Origin: an uncultured Lachnospira sp.
GTDB lineage: Bacteria; Bacillota; Clostridia; Lachnospirales; Lachnospiraceae
DNA: 64,000 nucleotides
Assembly: GCA_910585095.1 (NCBI GenBank)
Contig: CAJUBU010000013.1
Span: forward strand, 1 to 64,000
Reading direction: 5' to 3'
Shown piece by piece: positions 9,370 through 17,235 of the stretch. The notes beneath the pieces were generated by a model. The model made no database searches and was not told the origin of the DNA. It saw nothing but the letters and a program-made list of their open reading frames with translations. The translations under genes and the position numbers were made by a program. Within the stretch, counting starts at the first letter, position 1. Each line of letters begins with the position of its first letter.

Positions 9370-9463
9370 AATAACCATAGCAAAATGGTGATATAAAAAT
9401 TCATAAAGTCAATTTCTGATATAGTTTTATGTTATAATCATATATAATAATAAAAGGAAAAGT

Positions 9464-10420
9464 ATGTTAATGGACAATATAAGGATAACAAATACTCCAT
9501 ATGATGATGTATTTCGCACATTATTAAATGATTGCAGTTCATTGATTATTCCTGTAATCAATGAAATATTTGGAGAAAGCTATTCTGGAAAAGAGGAGAT
9601 TATTTTCTCGCCAAATGAACATTTTTTGAATCAGCAAGGCGGAAATGAGGATGTACGAATTACAGATTCAAGTTTTAAAATATTAGGAAAAGAAACAAAA
9701 AAGTATCATTTGGAATGCCAAAGTAGTACAGATAACAGTATGTTAATTCGATTCTTTGAATATGACACACAGATTGCTCTTGATGAAGGAGAAATAAAAG
9801 GTAATGTTCTCACTGTAACATTGCCACATTCTGCTGTATTGTTTTTGCGGTATAATGCCTCCACACCAGATAAGTTAAAAATTAGGATGGTTACACCAGG
9901 TGGAACGATAGAATATGATGTATTAGTAATGAAATCACAGCAATATACAATAAATGAAATTTTTGAAAAGAATTTGCTGTTGTTAATTCCTTTCTATATC
10001 TTTTCTCATGAAAAACGATTTGATGAATATGAAAAAGATGAAATAAAATTAAGGGCATTGCAAAAAGAATATGAACAGATTAAAAACAAGCTGGAGAAAC
10101 TTTTAAATCAGGGAGTTATTAGCGAATATACAAGATGCACGATTATTGATATGTCTAATAAGGTATTAGAACATATTGCAATGAAATATAGCTCTGTCAA
10201 GGAAGGAGTGAAATCTGTTATGGGTGGAAAAATTCTGGAATATGAGGCAAAAACTATAAAAAAAGAAGGTATAGAACAAGGTATAGAGCAAGGCATAGAA
10301 CAAGGTATTAAGGGAACCGTTTCCATATTGAAGAATTTAGGGATTCCCAAGCAAACAATTTTGATTAAAATTCAGGAGCAGTATAATTTAAGTTTGGAAG
10401 ATTCCAAAAAATATTTGTAA
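9464..10420 (+). CDS. Rpn family recombination-promoting nuclease/putative transposase
   Basis: A 318-residue protein. The N-terminal PD-(D/E)xK-like nuclease domain has Asp68 (RITDSS) and Glu84-x-Gln86 (HLECQ). The C-terminal part is helical and contains a tandem EQGI repeat (about residues 268-283) followed by a small helical tail. Rpn proteins are DNA endonucleases; E. coli members act in RecA-independent recombination and have been linked to phage defence. An in-frame ATG at 10220 preceded by GGAAGGAG could start a 66-residue C-terminal product (listed separately). The family call is strong. Confidence 0.88.
   Translation: MLMDNIRITNTPYDDVFRTLLNDCSSLIIPVINEIFGESYSGKEEIIFSPNEHFLNQQGGNEDVRITDSSFKILGKETKKYHLECQSSTDNSMLIRFFEYDTQIALDEGEIKGNVLTVTLPHSAVLFLRYNASTPDKLKIRMVTPGGTIEYDVLVMKSQQYTINEIFEKNLLLLIPFYIFSHEKRFDEYEKDEIKLRALQKEYEQIKNKLEKLLNQGVISEYTRCTIIDMSNKVLEHIAMKYSSVKEGVKSVMGGKILEYEAKTIKKEGIEQGIEQGIEQGIKGTVSILKNLGIPKQTILIKIQEQYNLSLEDSKKYL
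10220..10420 (+). CDS. Possible internally initiated short Rpn product
   Basis: ATG at codon 253 of the Rpn gene is preceded by AAGGAAGGAG (10199-10208), as strong a Shine-Dalgarno as those of real genes here, but 11 nt away. It would give a 66-residue protein containing the EQGI repeats and the helical tail without the nuclease domain. Internally encoded short forms that inhibit the full-length nuclease have been described for E. coli Rpn proteins. Expression here is inference. Confidence 0.35.
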   Translation: MGGKILEYEAKTIKKEGIEQGIEQGIEQGIKGTVSILKNLGIPKQTILIKIQEQYNLSLEDSKKYL

Positions 10421-10551
10421 TAATTTATCTGTCTTATATTGGATTTATGAGGCTGGTAATTTCTCTTAATTCTAAATAACAATAAAATTAAGTTTTATAA
10501 ATTGCAGTGGGAAAATAAACAAATAATATTGTGATGACAAACAGTAAATCC

Positions 10552-10580
10552 TTGACAATTTATATGGATTTTTATAAAAT
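10552..10580 (+). promoter_or_regulatory. Promoter for the ileS leader
   Basis: TTGACA (10552-10557) is followed 17 nt later by TAAAAT (10575-10580), or 15 nt later by TATAAA. It lies just before the T-box-like leader. The stretch 10421-10550 shows nothing else. Confidence 0.55.
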
Positions 10581-10586
10581 GTGATT

Positions 10587-10956
10587 AAATGCTGTGACGA
10601 AGACAGTAGAATACAGAGGAAAATGTTAGCGAGCTGGGACGGTGAGAGCCAGTATGAGTAAACTGTATTTGAATATCACTTCCAAGCATCTGAACTGAAA
10701 TAAGCAAAAATGCTAGAGTAACTAAGTAAAAACAGTTATTAGGTATTGATTTCAATACAAACAAAAGCATTACTGCAAAGATTAAGTGATGACGGCAATC
10801 CCACCGTTATAAGGGACGCATATGCTGGTATGTAGTAATTATTCAAGTTCATTATTTTTGGGCTGTTGCAAAATGAATTTTTTATATAAGATTAATATCA
10901 GCAAATAATATGGTAGAACATCTTGTAAAAAAATTTTATTTTGCAGCAGCCTTTTT
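10587..10956 (+). promoter_or_regulatory. T-box-type leader of ileS, isoleucine specifier
   Basis: Stem I is recognisable: ATGCT (10589-10593) pairs with AGCAT (10685-10689), with GACGAAGACAGTAG near its base. An AGCGAG bulge (10628-10633) and the apical CTGG..GACGGTGAGAG..CCAG (10634-10652) follow. GAATATCACTTCC near 10671 holds ATC (10675-10677), the isoleucine specifier expected before ileS. A terminator hairpin ends the leader at 10956. I could not find a canonical antiterminator T-box (AGGGTGGNACCGCG), so the 3' half is unusual or divergent. Uncharged tRNA-Ile would be expected to allow read-through into ileS. Confidence 0.72.
10861..10956 (+). terminator. Attenuator-type terminator before ileS
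   Basis: The arms GGCTGTTGCAAAAT (10861-10874) and ATTTTGCAGCAGCC (10938-10951) are followed by TTTTT. The position between leader and start codon fits transcription attenuation. The arms resemble the TGTTGCA terminators found downstream of other genes here. Confidence 0.75.
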
Positions 10957-10998
10957 AAAATCATTTTAAAAAGCAATCATTAGAAAGGAGATTTGGCG

Positions 10999-13900
10999 AT
11001 GGTTTATGAAAAAGTATCATCGGATATGAATTTTGTTGAGAGAGAAAAAGAAGTCGAAAAATTCTGGAAAGAAAACAATGTATTTGAAAAAAGTATTGAA
11101 AATCGTAAGCAGGGTGAGACCTACACATTTTATGACGGTCCGCCGACTGCCAATGGAAAGCCTCATATAGGGCATGTACTTACAAGAGTTATTAAGGATA
11201 TGATTCCAAGATACCGCACAATGAAAGGATATATGGTTCCTCGTAAAGCAGGCTGGGATACACATGGACTTCCAGTAGAGCTTGAAGTTGAAAAAATGCT
11301 TGGTCTTGATGGCAAAGAACAGATTGAGGAATATGGTTTAGAGCCATTTATCAAGTATTGTAAAGAAAGTGTTTGGAAATATAAGGGAATGTGGGAGGAT
11401 TTTTCATCAACAGTCGGCTTTTGGGCAGATATGGATAATCCTTATGTTACTTATAATGATGATTTTATAGAATCTGAATGGTGGGCGTTAAAACAAATTT
11501 GGGACAAAGGTCTTCTTTATAAGGGATTTAAAATTGTTCCATATTGTCCTCGCTGTGGTACGCCTCTTTCTTCTCATGAGGTTGCACAAGGATACAAAGC
11601 AGTTAAAGAGCGTTCAGCAGTTGTTCGCTTTAAATGTATTGGCGAAGATGCATATTTTCTTGCATGGACAACGACGCCTTGGACACTTCCATCGAATGTT
11701 GCACTCTGTGTTAATCCACAAGAAACATATGTAAAGGTGAAAGCAGCAGACGGCAAAACATACTATATGGCTTTAGCACTTCTTGATTCAGTGCTTGGGG
11801 GTCTTGCTGCAAAAGTAGGACAGACAGTAGATGGAAGGTCATTAGAGACTGATGAAAACGGCAATGTGACAGAAGCAGTAAGAGGAGAAGGAGTCGATTA
11901 TTGTATTCTTGAAAAATATGTAGGTACGGATTTAGAGTACAAAGAATATGAACCTCTTTTTGAATGTGCGGGTGTATCTGCTAAAAATCAGAAAAAGAAG
12001 GCGCATTTTGTAACATGTGATGATTATGTAACGATGGGAGACGGTACGGGAATTGTTCATATTGCTCCTGCGTTTGGTGAGGACGATGCAAGAGTTGGTC
12101 GAAAATATGACCTTCCATTTGTTCAATTTGTCGATGCAAAGGGTGATATGACAGAGGAAACACCTTATGCAGGTCTTTTTGTTAAAAAGGCAGATCCAGA
12201 GATTTTGAAAGACCTTGATAAAGAAGATAAGTTGTTTAGCGCGCCAAAATTTGAACATGATTATCCATTTTGTTGGCGATGCGACACCCCTCTTATCTAT
12301 TATGCAAGAGAGTCTTGGTTTATAAAAATGACCGATGAAGATGTTAAGAAAAACCTTGTTGCCAACAATAAAACCATTAATTGGATTCCAGACACAATTG
12401 GTTCAGGACGTTTTGGCTCATGGCTTGAAAATGTCCAAGATTGGGGTATATCACGTAACCGATATTGGGGTACGCCTCTTAATATCTGGGTCTGTGATGA
12501 TTGTGGAGAGATGATGTCGATTGGCAGTATTGAAGAATTAAAGGCAAATTCTGATAATTGTCCAGATGATATCGAGCTTCACAGACCATACATTGATGAC
12601 GTTTTATGCAATTGTCCAAAATGTAAGGGTAAAATGAAACGAGTTCCAGAAGTGATTGACTGCTGGTTTGATTCGGGTTCTATGCCATTTGCACAGCATC
12701 ATTATCCATTTGAAAATAAAGAATTGTTTGAACAGCAATTTCCTGCAAAATTTATATCAGAAGCTGTTGACCAGACAAGAGGATGGTTTTATTCACTGCT
12801 TGCAATATCAACCTTACTGTTTAACAAAGCGCCTTATGAAAATGTTATTGTATTAGGACATGTACAAGATGCAAATGGACAGAAGATGAGCAAGTCCAAA
12901 GGAAATGCAGTTGACCCATTTGAAGCGCTTGAAACACATGGAGCGGATGCAATAAGATGGTATTTTTATGAAAATTCAGCTCCTTGGCTTCCTAACCGAT
13001 TCCATGACAAAGCGGTTACAGAAGGACAGAGGAAATTTATGGGAACAATTTGGAATACCTATGCCTTTTTTGTTCTCTATGCAAATATTGATGAATTTGA
13101 TGCAACAAAATATACATTGGAATACGATAAATTGACCGTTATGGATAAATGGATTTTGTCAAAGTTAAATACCATAGTAAAAACAGTCGATGAAAATCTT
13201 GAAAATTATAAGATTACAGAGACAGCCCGTATTTTGGAAAATTTTGTAGATGAGCTTTCCAATTGGTATGTACGATGCAGCCGTGAGCGTTTTTGGGCAA
13301 AAGGTATGGAACAAGATAAAATCAACGCTTATATGACACTTTATACAACGTTGGTAACACTCAGTAAAGTAGCTGCTCCAATGATTCCTTTTATGACAGA
13401 AACCATCTATAGAAATTTGGTATGCAGTATTGATAAAAATGCGCCAATAAGCGTGCATTTATGCGATTATCCGCAAGTTAAGGAAGAATGGATTGACACA
13501 CAGCTTGAGGATAATATGGAAAATGTACTTGCGGCAGTTGTTATTGGGCGCGCATGTCGTAATGCGACAAATATTAAAAACCGACAGCCAATAGGACAAA
13601 TGTTTATTAAGGCAGATTGGCAGTTAGACGACTTTTTTACATCCATTATAGCCGATGAATTAAATGTAAAAAAGATTGAATATACACAAGATGTAAGAGC
13701 ATTTACATCATATAGCTTTAAGCCGCAGTTAAAAACACTTGGCCCAAAATACGGAAAAATTATTAATGATATTCGTAAAGAATTGGCAGCACTTGACGGC
13801 AATACGGCAATGGATACATTAAATTCAGAGGGCAGTATTACATTAAATATTGACGGACAGAAAATAGAACTTGTGAAAGATGATTTACTTATTGAGATGA

Positions 13901-14241
13901 CACAGTTGGAAGGTTTTGTCGCCAATTCAGATAAAGGAATAACCGTTGTTATGGATACCAATCTCACACCTGAATTGATAGAGGAAGGTTTTGTTCGAGA
14001 GATTATAAGTAAAATTCAAACGATGCGTAAAGATGCAGGATTTGAAGTAATGGACAGAATTGTTGTGACGGTTTGTGATAATGATAAGTTGGCAAGTTTA
14101 ATGGAAAACAATGCAGAATCTATTAAGAAAATTGTGCTGGCAGATACGATTGAAAACGGTCAGGCAAAAGGATTTGTCAAAGAATGGGATATTAACGGTG
14201 AAAAGGTAACGCTTGGAGTAGAGAAAATAAGTAATAAATAA
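10999..14241 (+). CDS. ileS: Isoleucyl-tRNA synthetase, type 2 (IleS2-like)
   Basis: The ATG at 10999 lies 8 nt after AAAGGAG; a TTG at 10993 is only 2 nt away and is rejected. The 1080-residue class I synthetase has HIGH at 56-59 (PHIGH), KMSKS at 629-633 (KMSKSKGN), an editing domain between, and Cys pairs CDDC and CPKC. Length over 1000 residues, PHIGH and KMSKSKGN are typical of the eukaryote-like IleS2 type, which is often naturally insensitive to mupirocin. Bacterial IleS1 is about 930 residues with KMSKSLGN. It is preceded by a T-box-type leader. Function is certain; type and resistance are inference. Confidence 0.96.
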   Translation: MVYEKVSSDMNFVEREKEVEKFWKENNVFEKSIENRKQGETYTFYDGPPTANGKPHIGHVLTRVIKDMIPRYRTMKGYMVPRKAGWDTHGLPVELEVEKMLGLDGKEQIEEYGLEPFIKYCKESVWKYKGMWEDFSSTVGFWADMDNPYVTYNDDFIESEWWALKQIWDKGLLYKGFKIVPYCPRCGTPLSSHEVAQGYKAVKERSAVVRFKCIGEDAYFLAWTTTPWTLPSNVALCVNPQETYVKVKAADGKTYYMALALLDSVLGGLAAKVGQTVDGRSLETDENGNVTEAVRGEGVDYCILEKYVGTDLEYKEYEPLFECAGVSAKNQKKKAHFVTCDDYVTMGDGTGIVHIAPAFGEDDARVGRKYDLPFVQFVDAKGDMTEETPYAGLFVKKADPEILKDLDKEDKLFSAPKFEHDYPFCWRCDTPLIYYARESWFIKMTDEDVKKNLVANNKTINWIPDTIGSGRFGSWLENVQDWGISRNRYWGTPLNIWVCDDCGEMMSIGSIEELKANSDNCPDDIELHRPYIDDVLCNCPKCKGKMKRVPEVIDCWFDSGSMPFAQHHYPFENKELFEQQFPAKFISEAVDQTRGWFYSLLAISTLLFNKAPYENVIVLGHVQDANGQKMSKSKGNAVDPFEALETHGADAIRWYFYENSAPWLPNRFHDKAVTEGQRKFMGTIWNTYAFFVLYANIDEFDATKYTLEYDKLTVMDKWILSKLNTIVKTVDENLENYKITETARILENFVDELSNWYVRCSRERFWAKGMEQDKINAYMTLYTTLVTLSKVAAPMIPFMTETIYRNLVCSIDKNAPISVHLCDYPQVKEEWIDTQLEDNMENVLAAVVIGRACRNATNIKNRQPIGQMFIKADWQLDDFFTSIIADELNVKKIEYTQDVRAFTSYSFKPQLKTLGPKYGKIINDIRKELAALDGNTAMDTLNSEGSITLNIDGQKIELVKDDLLIEMTQLEGFVANSDKGITVVMDTNLTPELIEEGFVREIISKIQTMRKDAGFEVMDRIVVTVCDNDKLASLMENNAESIKKIVLADTIENGQAKGFVKEWDINGEKVTLGVEKISNK

Positions 14242-14258
14242 AATTCAATGAATCGTTT

Positions 14259-14303
14259 AGCCATGCAAGATTGATTGTGCAATTTTGCTCGTCTTGTGTG
14301 GCT
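14259..14303 (+). terminator. Terminator of ileS
   Basis: AGCCATGCAAGA (14259-14270) pairs with TCTTGTGTGGCT (14292-14303), including G-U pairs, followed by a short T-rich tail. It overlaps the start of the glgP promoter region. Confidence 0.55.
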
Positions 14304-14308
14304 TTAGC

Positions 14309-14337
14309 TTGCATATATTCGTAAAAATGTGTATAAT
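14309..14337 (+). promoter_or_regulatory. Promoter for glgP
   Basis: TTGCAT (14309-14314) and TATAAT (14332-14337) are separated by 17 nt, 62 bp before the glgP start codon. Confidence 0.7.
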
Positions 14338-14398
14338 GTAACTCACTAAAAGTATATGAGACAAATTTTTACTAAGAAAGACATGGAGGAAAAATTAA

Positions 14399-16870
14399 AT
14401 GGCAGATAATAAATCAAAAGCATTTGATAAAGCCGAATTTAAACAAGAAATTATGGGCAACTGCAAGATGCTTTATCGAAAAAATATTGATGAGGCAGAT
14501 AAACAGCAGCAATTTCAGGCTGTGGCACATGCTGTAAAAGATTTTATCATTGACAGGTGGATTGCAACTCAAAAAGAGTATGTAAAACAAAATAAAAAGA
14601 CTGTATATTATATGTCAATGGAATTTTTGATGGGTAGAGCATTGGGAAATAACTTAATTAATCTTACCGTTTATAAAGAAGTTAAAGAAGTACTTGATGA
14701 ATTAGGTATTGATATTAATGTTATTGAAGACCAAGAGCCTGATGCAGCGCTTGGTAACGGCGGTCTTGGAAGATTGGCAGCATGTTTTTTGGATTCTCTT
14801 GCAACGCTTGAATATCCTGCTTATGGTTGTGGTATCCGATATAAATATGGTATGTTTAAACAAGAAATTAGAGATGGATATCAGGTAGAAGTGCCAGACA
14901 ACTGGTTAAAAGATGGCAATCCTTTTGAAATTAAAAGGTCTGAGTATCCTATTATTGTAAAATTTGGCGGATATGTTCGTTCTTATAAAGATGAAAAAAC
15001 AGGAAGAGATATGTTTGTTCAGGAGGACTACCGTGCAGTAACAGCCATTCCATATGATATGCCAATTGTAGGTTATGGTGTCAATACGGTTAATACGCTT
15101 CGGATTTGGGATGCTGAACCAGTGGACACATTTAATTTAAGCCTCTTTGATAAAGGTGATTATCAAAAAGCCGTTGAGGAAGAAAATCTTGCTAAGAATA
15201 TTGTAGAGGTTCTCTATCCAAACGATAACCATTATGCAGGTAAAGAGCTTCGATTAAAACAACAATATTTCTTTATATCTGCATCTGTACAACGTGCTGT
15301 TAATAAATATAAAGAAACAAACGATGATATTAAAAAACTTTATGAGAAAGTAACATTCCAGCTTAATGATACACACCCAACGGTTGCTATTCCAGAACTT
15401 ATGAGAATATTAATGGACGAGGAAGGCTTAAATTGGGAAGAAGCATGGAATGTAACAACAAAGACAGTTGCTTATACAAATCATACTATCATGGCTGAAG
15501 CCCTTGAAAAATGGCCAATTGAACTGTTTTCAAGACTTCTTCCTAGAATATATCAGATTGTAGAAGAAATCAACCGTCGTTTTGTAGAAGAAGTAAAAGC
15601 AAAATATCCAGGCAATCAAGAAAAAATCAGAAAGATGGCGATTATTTATGATGGACAGGTTAAAATGGCACATCTTGCTATTGTTTCTGGTTATTCGGTC
15701 AATGGTGTTGCACAGCTTCACACAGAGATTCTTAAAAATCAGGAATTAAAGGATTTCTATGAGATGATGCCACAGAAGTTTAACAATAAGACAAATGGCA
15801 TTACACAAAGAAGATTCCTTTTACACGGCAATCCGCTTCTTGCAGATTGGGTGACTGATAAAATTGGCGATGGCTGGATTACAGACCTTTCACAAATTAA
15901 AAAATTGGAAGTATATGCAGACGATGCAAAATGCCAGCAAGAATTTATGCAGATTAAGTATAAAAATAAAGTTCGTCTTGCAAAATATATAAAAGAACAC
16001 AATGGTATTGATGTTGACCCGAACTCTATCTTTGATGTTCAAGTAAAGAGACTGCATGAATATAAGAGGCAGCTCCTTAATATTCTTCATGTAATGTATC
16101 TGTACAATGAGTTAAAGCGCAATCCAGATTTGGATATAAAGCCAAGAACATTTATATTTGGAGCAAAGGCAGCAGCAGGTTATAAGATTGCTAAATTGAC
16201 AATTAAATTAATCAATAATGTGGCAAAGGTTATCAATAATGATGAATCCATTAAGGGTAAAATAAAGGTTGTATTTATTGAGAATTATCGTGTATCAAAC
16301 GGCGAGCTTATATTTGCAGCAGCAGATGTATCAGAACAAATTTCAACCGCTTCTAAGGAAGCTTCTGGAACAGGCAATATGAAATTTATGCTCAATGGCG
16401 CTATGACACTTGGTACAATGGACGGTGCCAATGTTGAGATTGTAGAGGAAGTTGGTCCTGAAAATGCAGTCATTTTTGGACTTAGTTCAGACGAGGTTAT
16501 TAAATATGAAAATGAGGGTGGTTATGATCCTATGGATATATTTAATAATGACCAAGATATAAGAGAAGTTCTTATGGAATTGATTAATGGTAAGTATTCT
16601 CCAGAAAATACTGAATTATTTAGAGATATCTATAATTCGCTTCTCAATAATCAAGGTGGCAGGAGAGCAGATATTTACTTTATTTTAAAGGATTTCCGTT
16701 CTTATGCAGAGGCACAAAAAGCGATTGACAAAAAGTATTCAAATGAAAAGAGTTGGGCTAAATCCGTTATCTTAAATGTTGCAAATGCTGGTAAATTTTC
16801 ATCAGACAGAACGATTGAAGAATATGTTTCAGATATTTGGAAGCTTGAGAAAGTTCATATTAATATTTAG
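14399..16870 (+). CDS. glgP: Glycogen/starch/alpha-glucan phosphorylase
   Basis: An 823-residue protein of normal family length. The pyridoxal-phosphate Lys662 lies in EASGTGNMKFMLNGA, and the N-terminal half has the substrate and phosphate-site motifs NGGLGRLAACFLDS and EDQEPDAALGN. It releases glucose 1-phosphate from alpha-glucans in the cytoplasm. Together with the GH13 amylase 4 kb downstream and pgi and PPi-phosphofructokinase further on, it supports glycogen or maltodextrin use feeding glycolysis. GGAGGA precedes the ATG. It has its own promoter. Confidence 0.97.
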   Translation: MADNKSKAFDKAEFKQEIMGNCKMLYRKNIDEADKQQQFQAVAHAVKDFIIDRWIATQKEYVKQNKKTVYYMSMEFLMGRALGNNLINLTVYKEVKEVLDELGIDINVIEDQEPDAALGNGGLGRLAACFLDSLATLEYPAYGCGIRYKYGMFKQEIRDGYQVEVPDNWLKDGNPFEIKRSEYPIIVKFGGYVRSYKDEKTGRDMFVQEDYRAVTAIPYDMPIVGYGVNTVNTLRIWDAEPVDTFNLSLFDKGDYQKAVEEENLAKNIVEVLYPNDNHYAGKELRLKQQYFFISASVQRAVNKYKETNDDIKKLYEKVTFQLNDTHPTVAIPELMRILMDEEGLNWEEAWNVTTKTVAYTNHTIMAEALEKWPIELFSRLLPRIYQIVEEINRRFVEEVKAKYPGNQEKIRKMAIIYDGQVKMAHLAIVSGYSVNGVAQLHTEILKNQELKDFYEMMPQKFNNKTNGITQRRFLLHGNPLLADWVTDKIGDGWITDLSQIKKLEVYADDAKCQQEFMQIKYKNKVRLAKYIKEHNGIDVDPNSIFDVQVKRLHEYKRQLLNILHVMYLYNELKRNPDLDIKPRTFIFGAKAAAGYKIAKLTIKLINNVAKVINNDESIKGKIKVVFIENYRVSNGELIFAAADVSEQISTASKEASGTGNMKFMLNGAMTLGTMDGANVEIVEEVGPENAVIFGLSSDEVIKYENEGGYDPMDIFNNDQDIREVLMELINGKYSPENTELFRDIYNSLLNNQGGRRADIYFILKDFRSYAEAQKAIDKKYSNEKSWAKSVILNVANAGKFSSDRTIEEYVSDIWKLEKVHINI

Positions 16871-16877
16871 ATGATTT

Positions 16878-16908
16878 GAGCAAGTAGCGAAAGGGATTAC
16901 AAATATCC
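16878..16908 (+). repeat. Dispersed repeat R2, copy a
   Basis: GAGCAAGTAGCGAA followed by GGGATTACAAATATCC, starting 7 nt after the glgP stop codon. Related copies lie at 18728, 24181 (reverse), 25900, 39094 (reverse) and 44374. The core GGATTRCAAATATCC is a weak inverted repeat. Confidence 0.65.
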
Positions 16909-16924
16909 TTTAATATATCGCTTG

Positions 16925-16971
16925 GCAAGGGTCAAATACCTCATAGCAAGCTAGGGGTATTTGACCCTTGC
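16925..16971. repeat. Perfect 16-bp hairpin, GGTCAAATA repeat (R3) copy
   Basis: GCAAGGGTCAAATACC (16925-16940) and GGTATTTGACCCTTGC (16956-16971) are perfectly complementary with a 15-nt loop and no T tract, so this is not a standard terminator. Related GGTCAAATA sequences occur at 17146-17200 and 22410-22466. The following 16972-17045 is richer in GC than its surroundings and holds a further small hairpin (ACATGC..GCATGT). Confidence 0.65.
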
Positions 16972-17071
16972 GGCAGTCGCCAAATGGAAAGGCAAACATG
17001 CCGCAAGCATGTCCGCTGGGCTTCTTTGCTCGCAGGAATAAATAATAAATAACATTTAAGTCAAAAAGAAT

Positions 17072-17135
17072 ATGCTGCACACTTTGTGAATATTATAGCC
17101 GTAGGGGCTACTATCATAATGTGTGCAGCATTGTT
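17072..17135 (+). terminator. Terminator downstream of glgP
   Basis: ATGCTGCACAC (17072-17082) and GTGTGCAGCAT (17121-17131) are perfect complements, with TGTTTTA following. Confidence 0.7.
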
Positions 17136-17145
17136 TTATTTCTAT

Positions 17146-17200
17146 GAGCAATAACTGTCGTGAAGGTCAAATATTCACTGTGTGTCGTAGGTATTTGATT
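17146..17200 (+). repeat. Dispersed repeat R3, copy b
   Basis: GAGCAATAACTGTCGTGAAG then GTCAAATATTC matches the copy at 22410-22466 (GAGCAATGAAATGCCGCGAG then GGTCAAATACC). It is followed by a partly complementary GTATTTGATT. Confidence 0.5.
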
Positions 17201-17235
17201 ATATAAATTTACAATTTTGGAAAGGTTTGTTTTTT

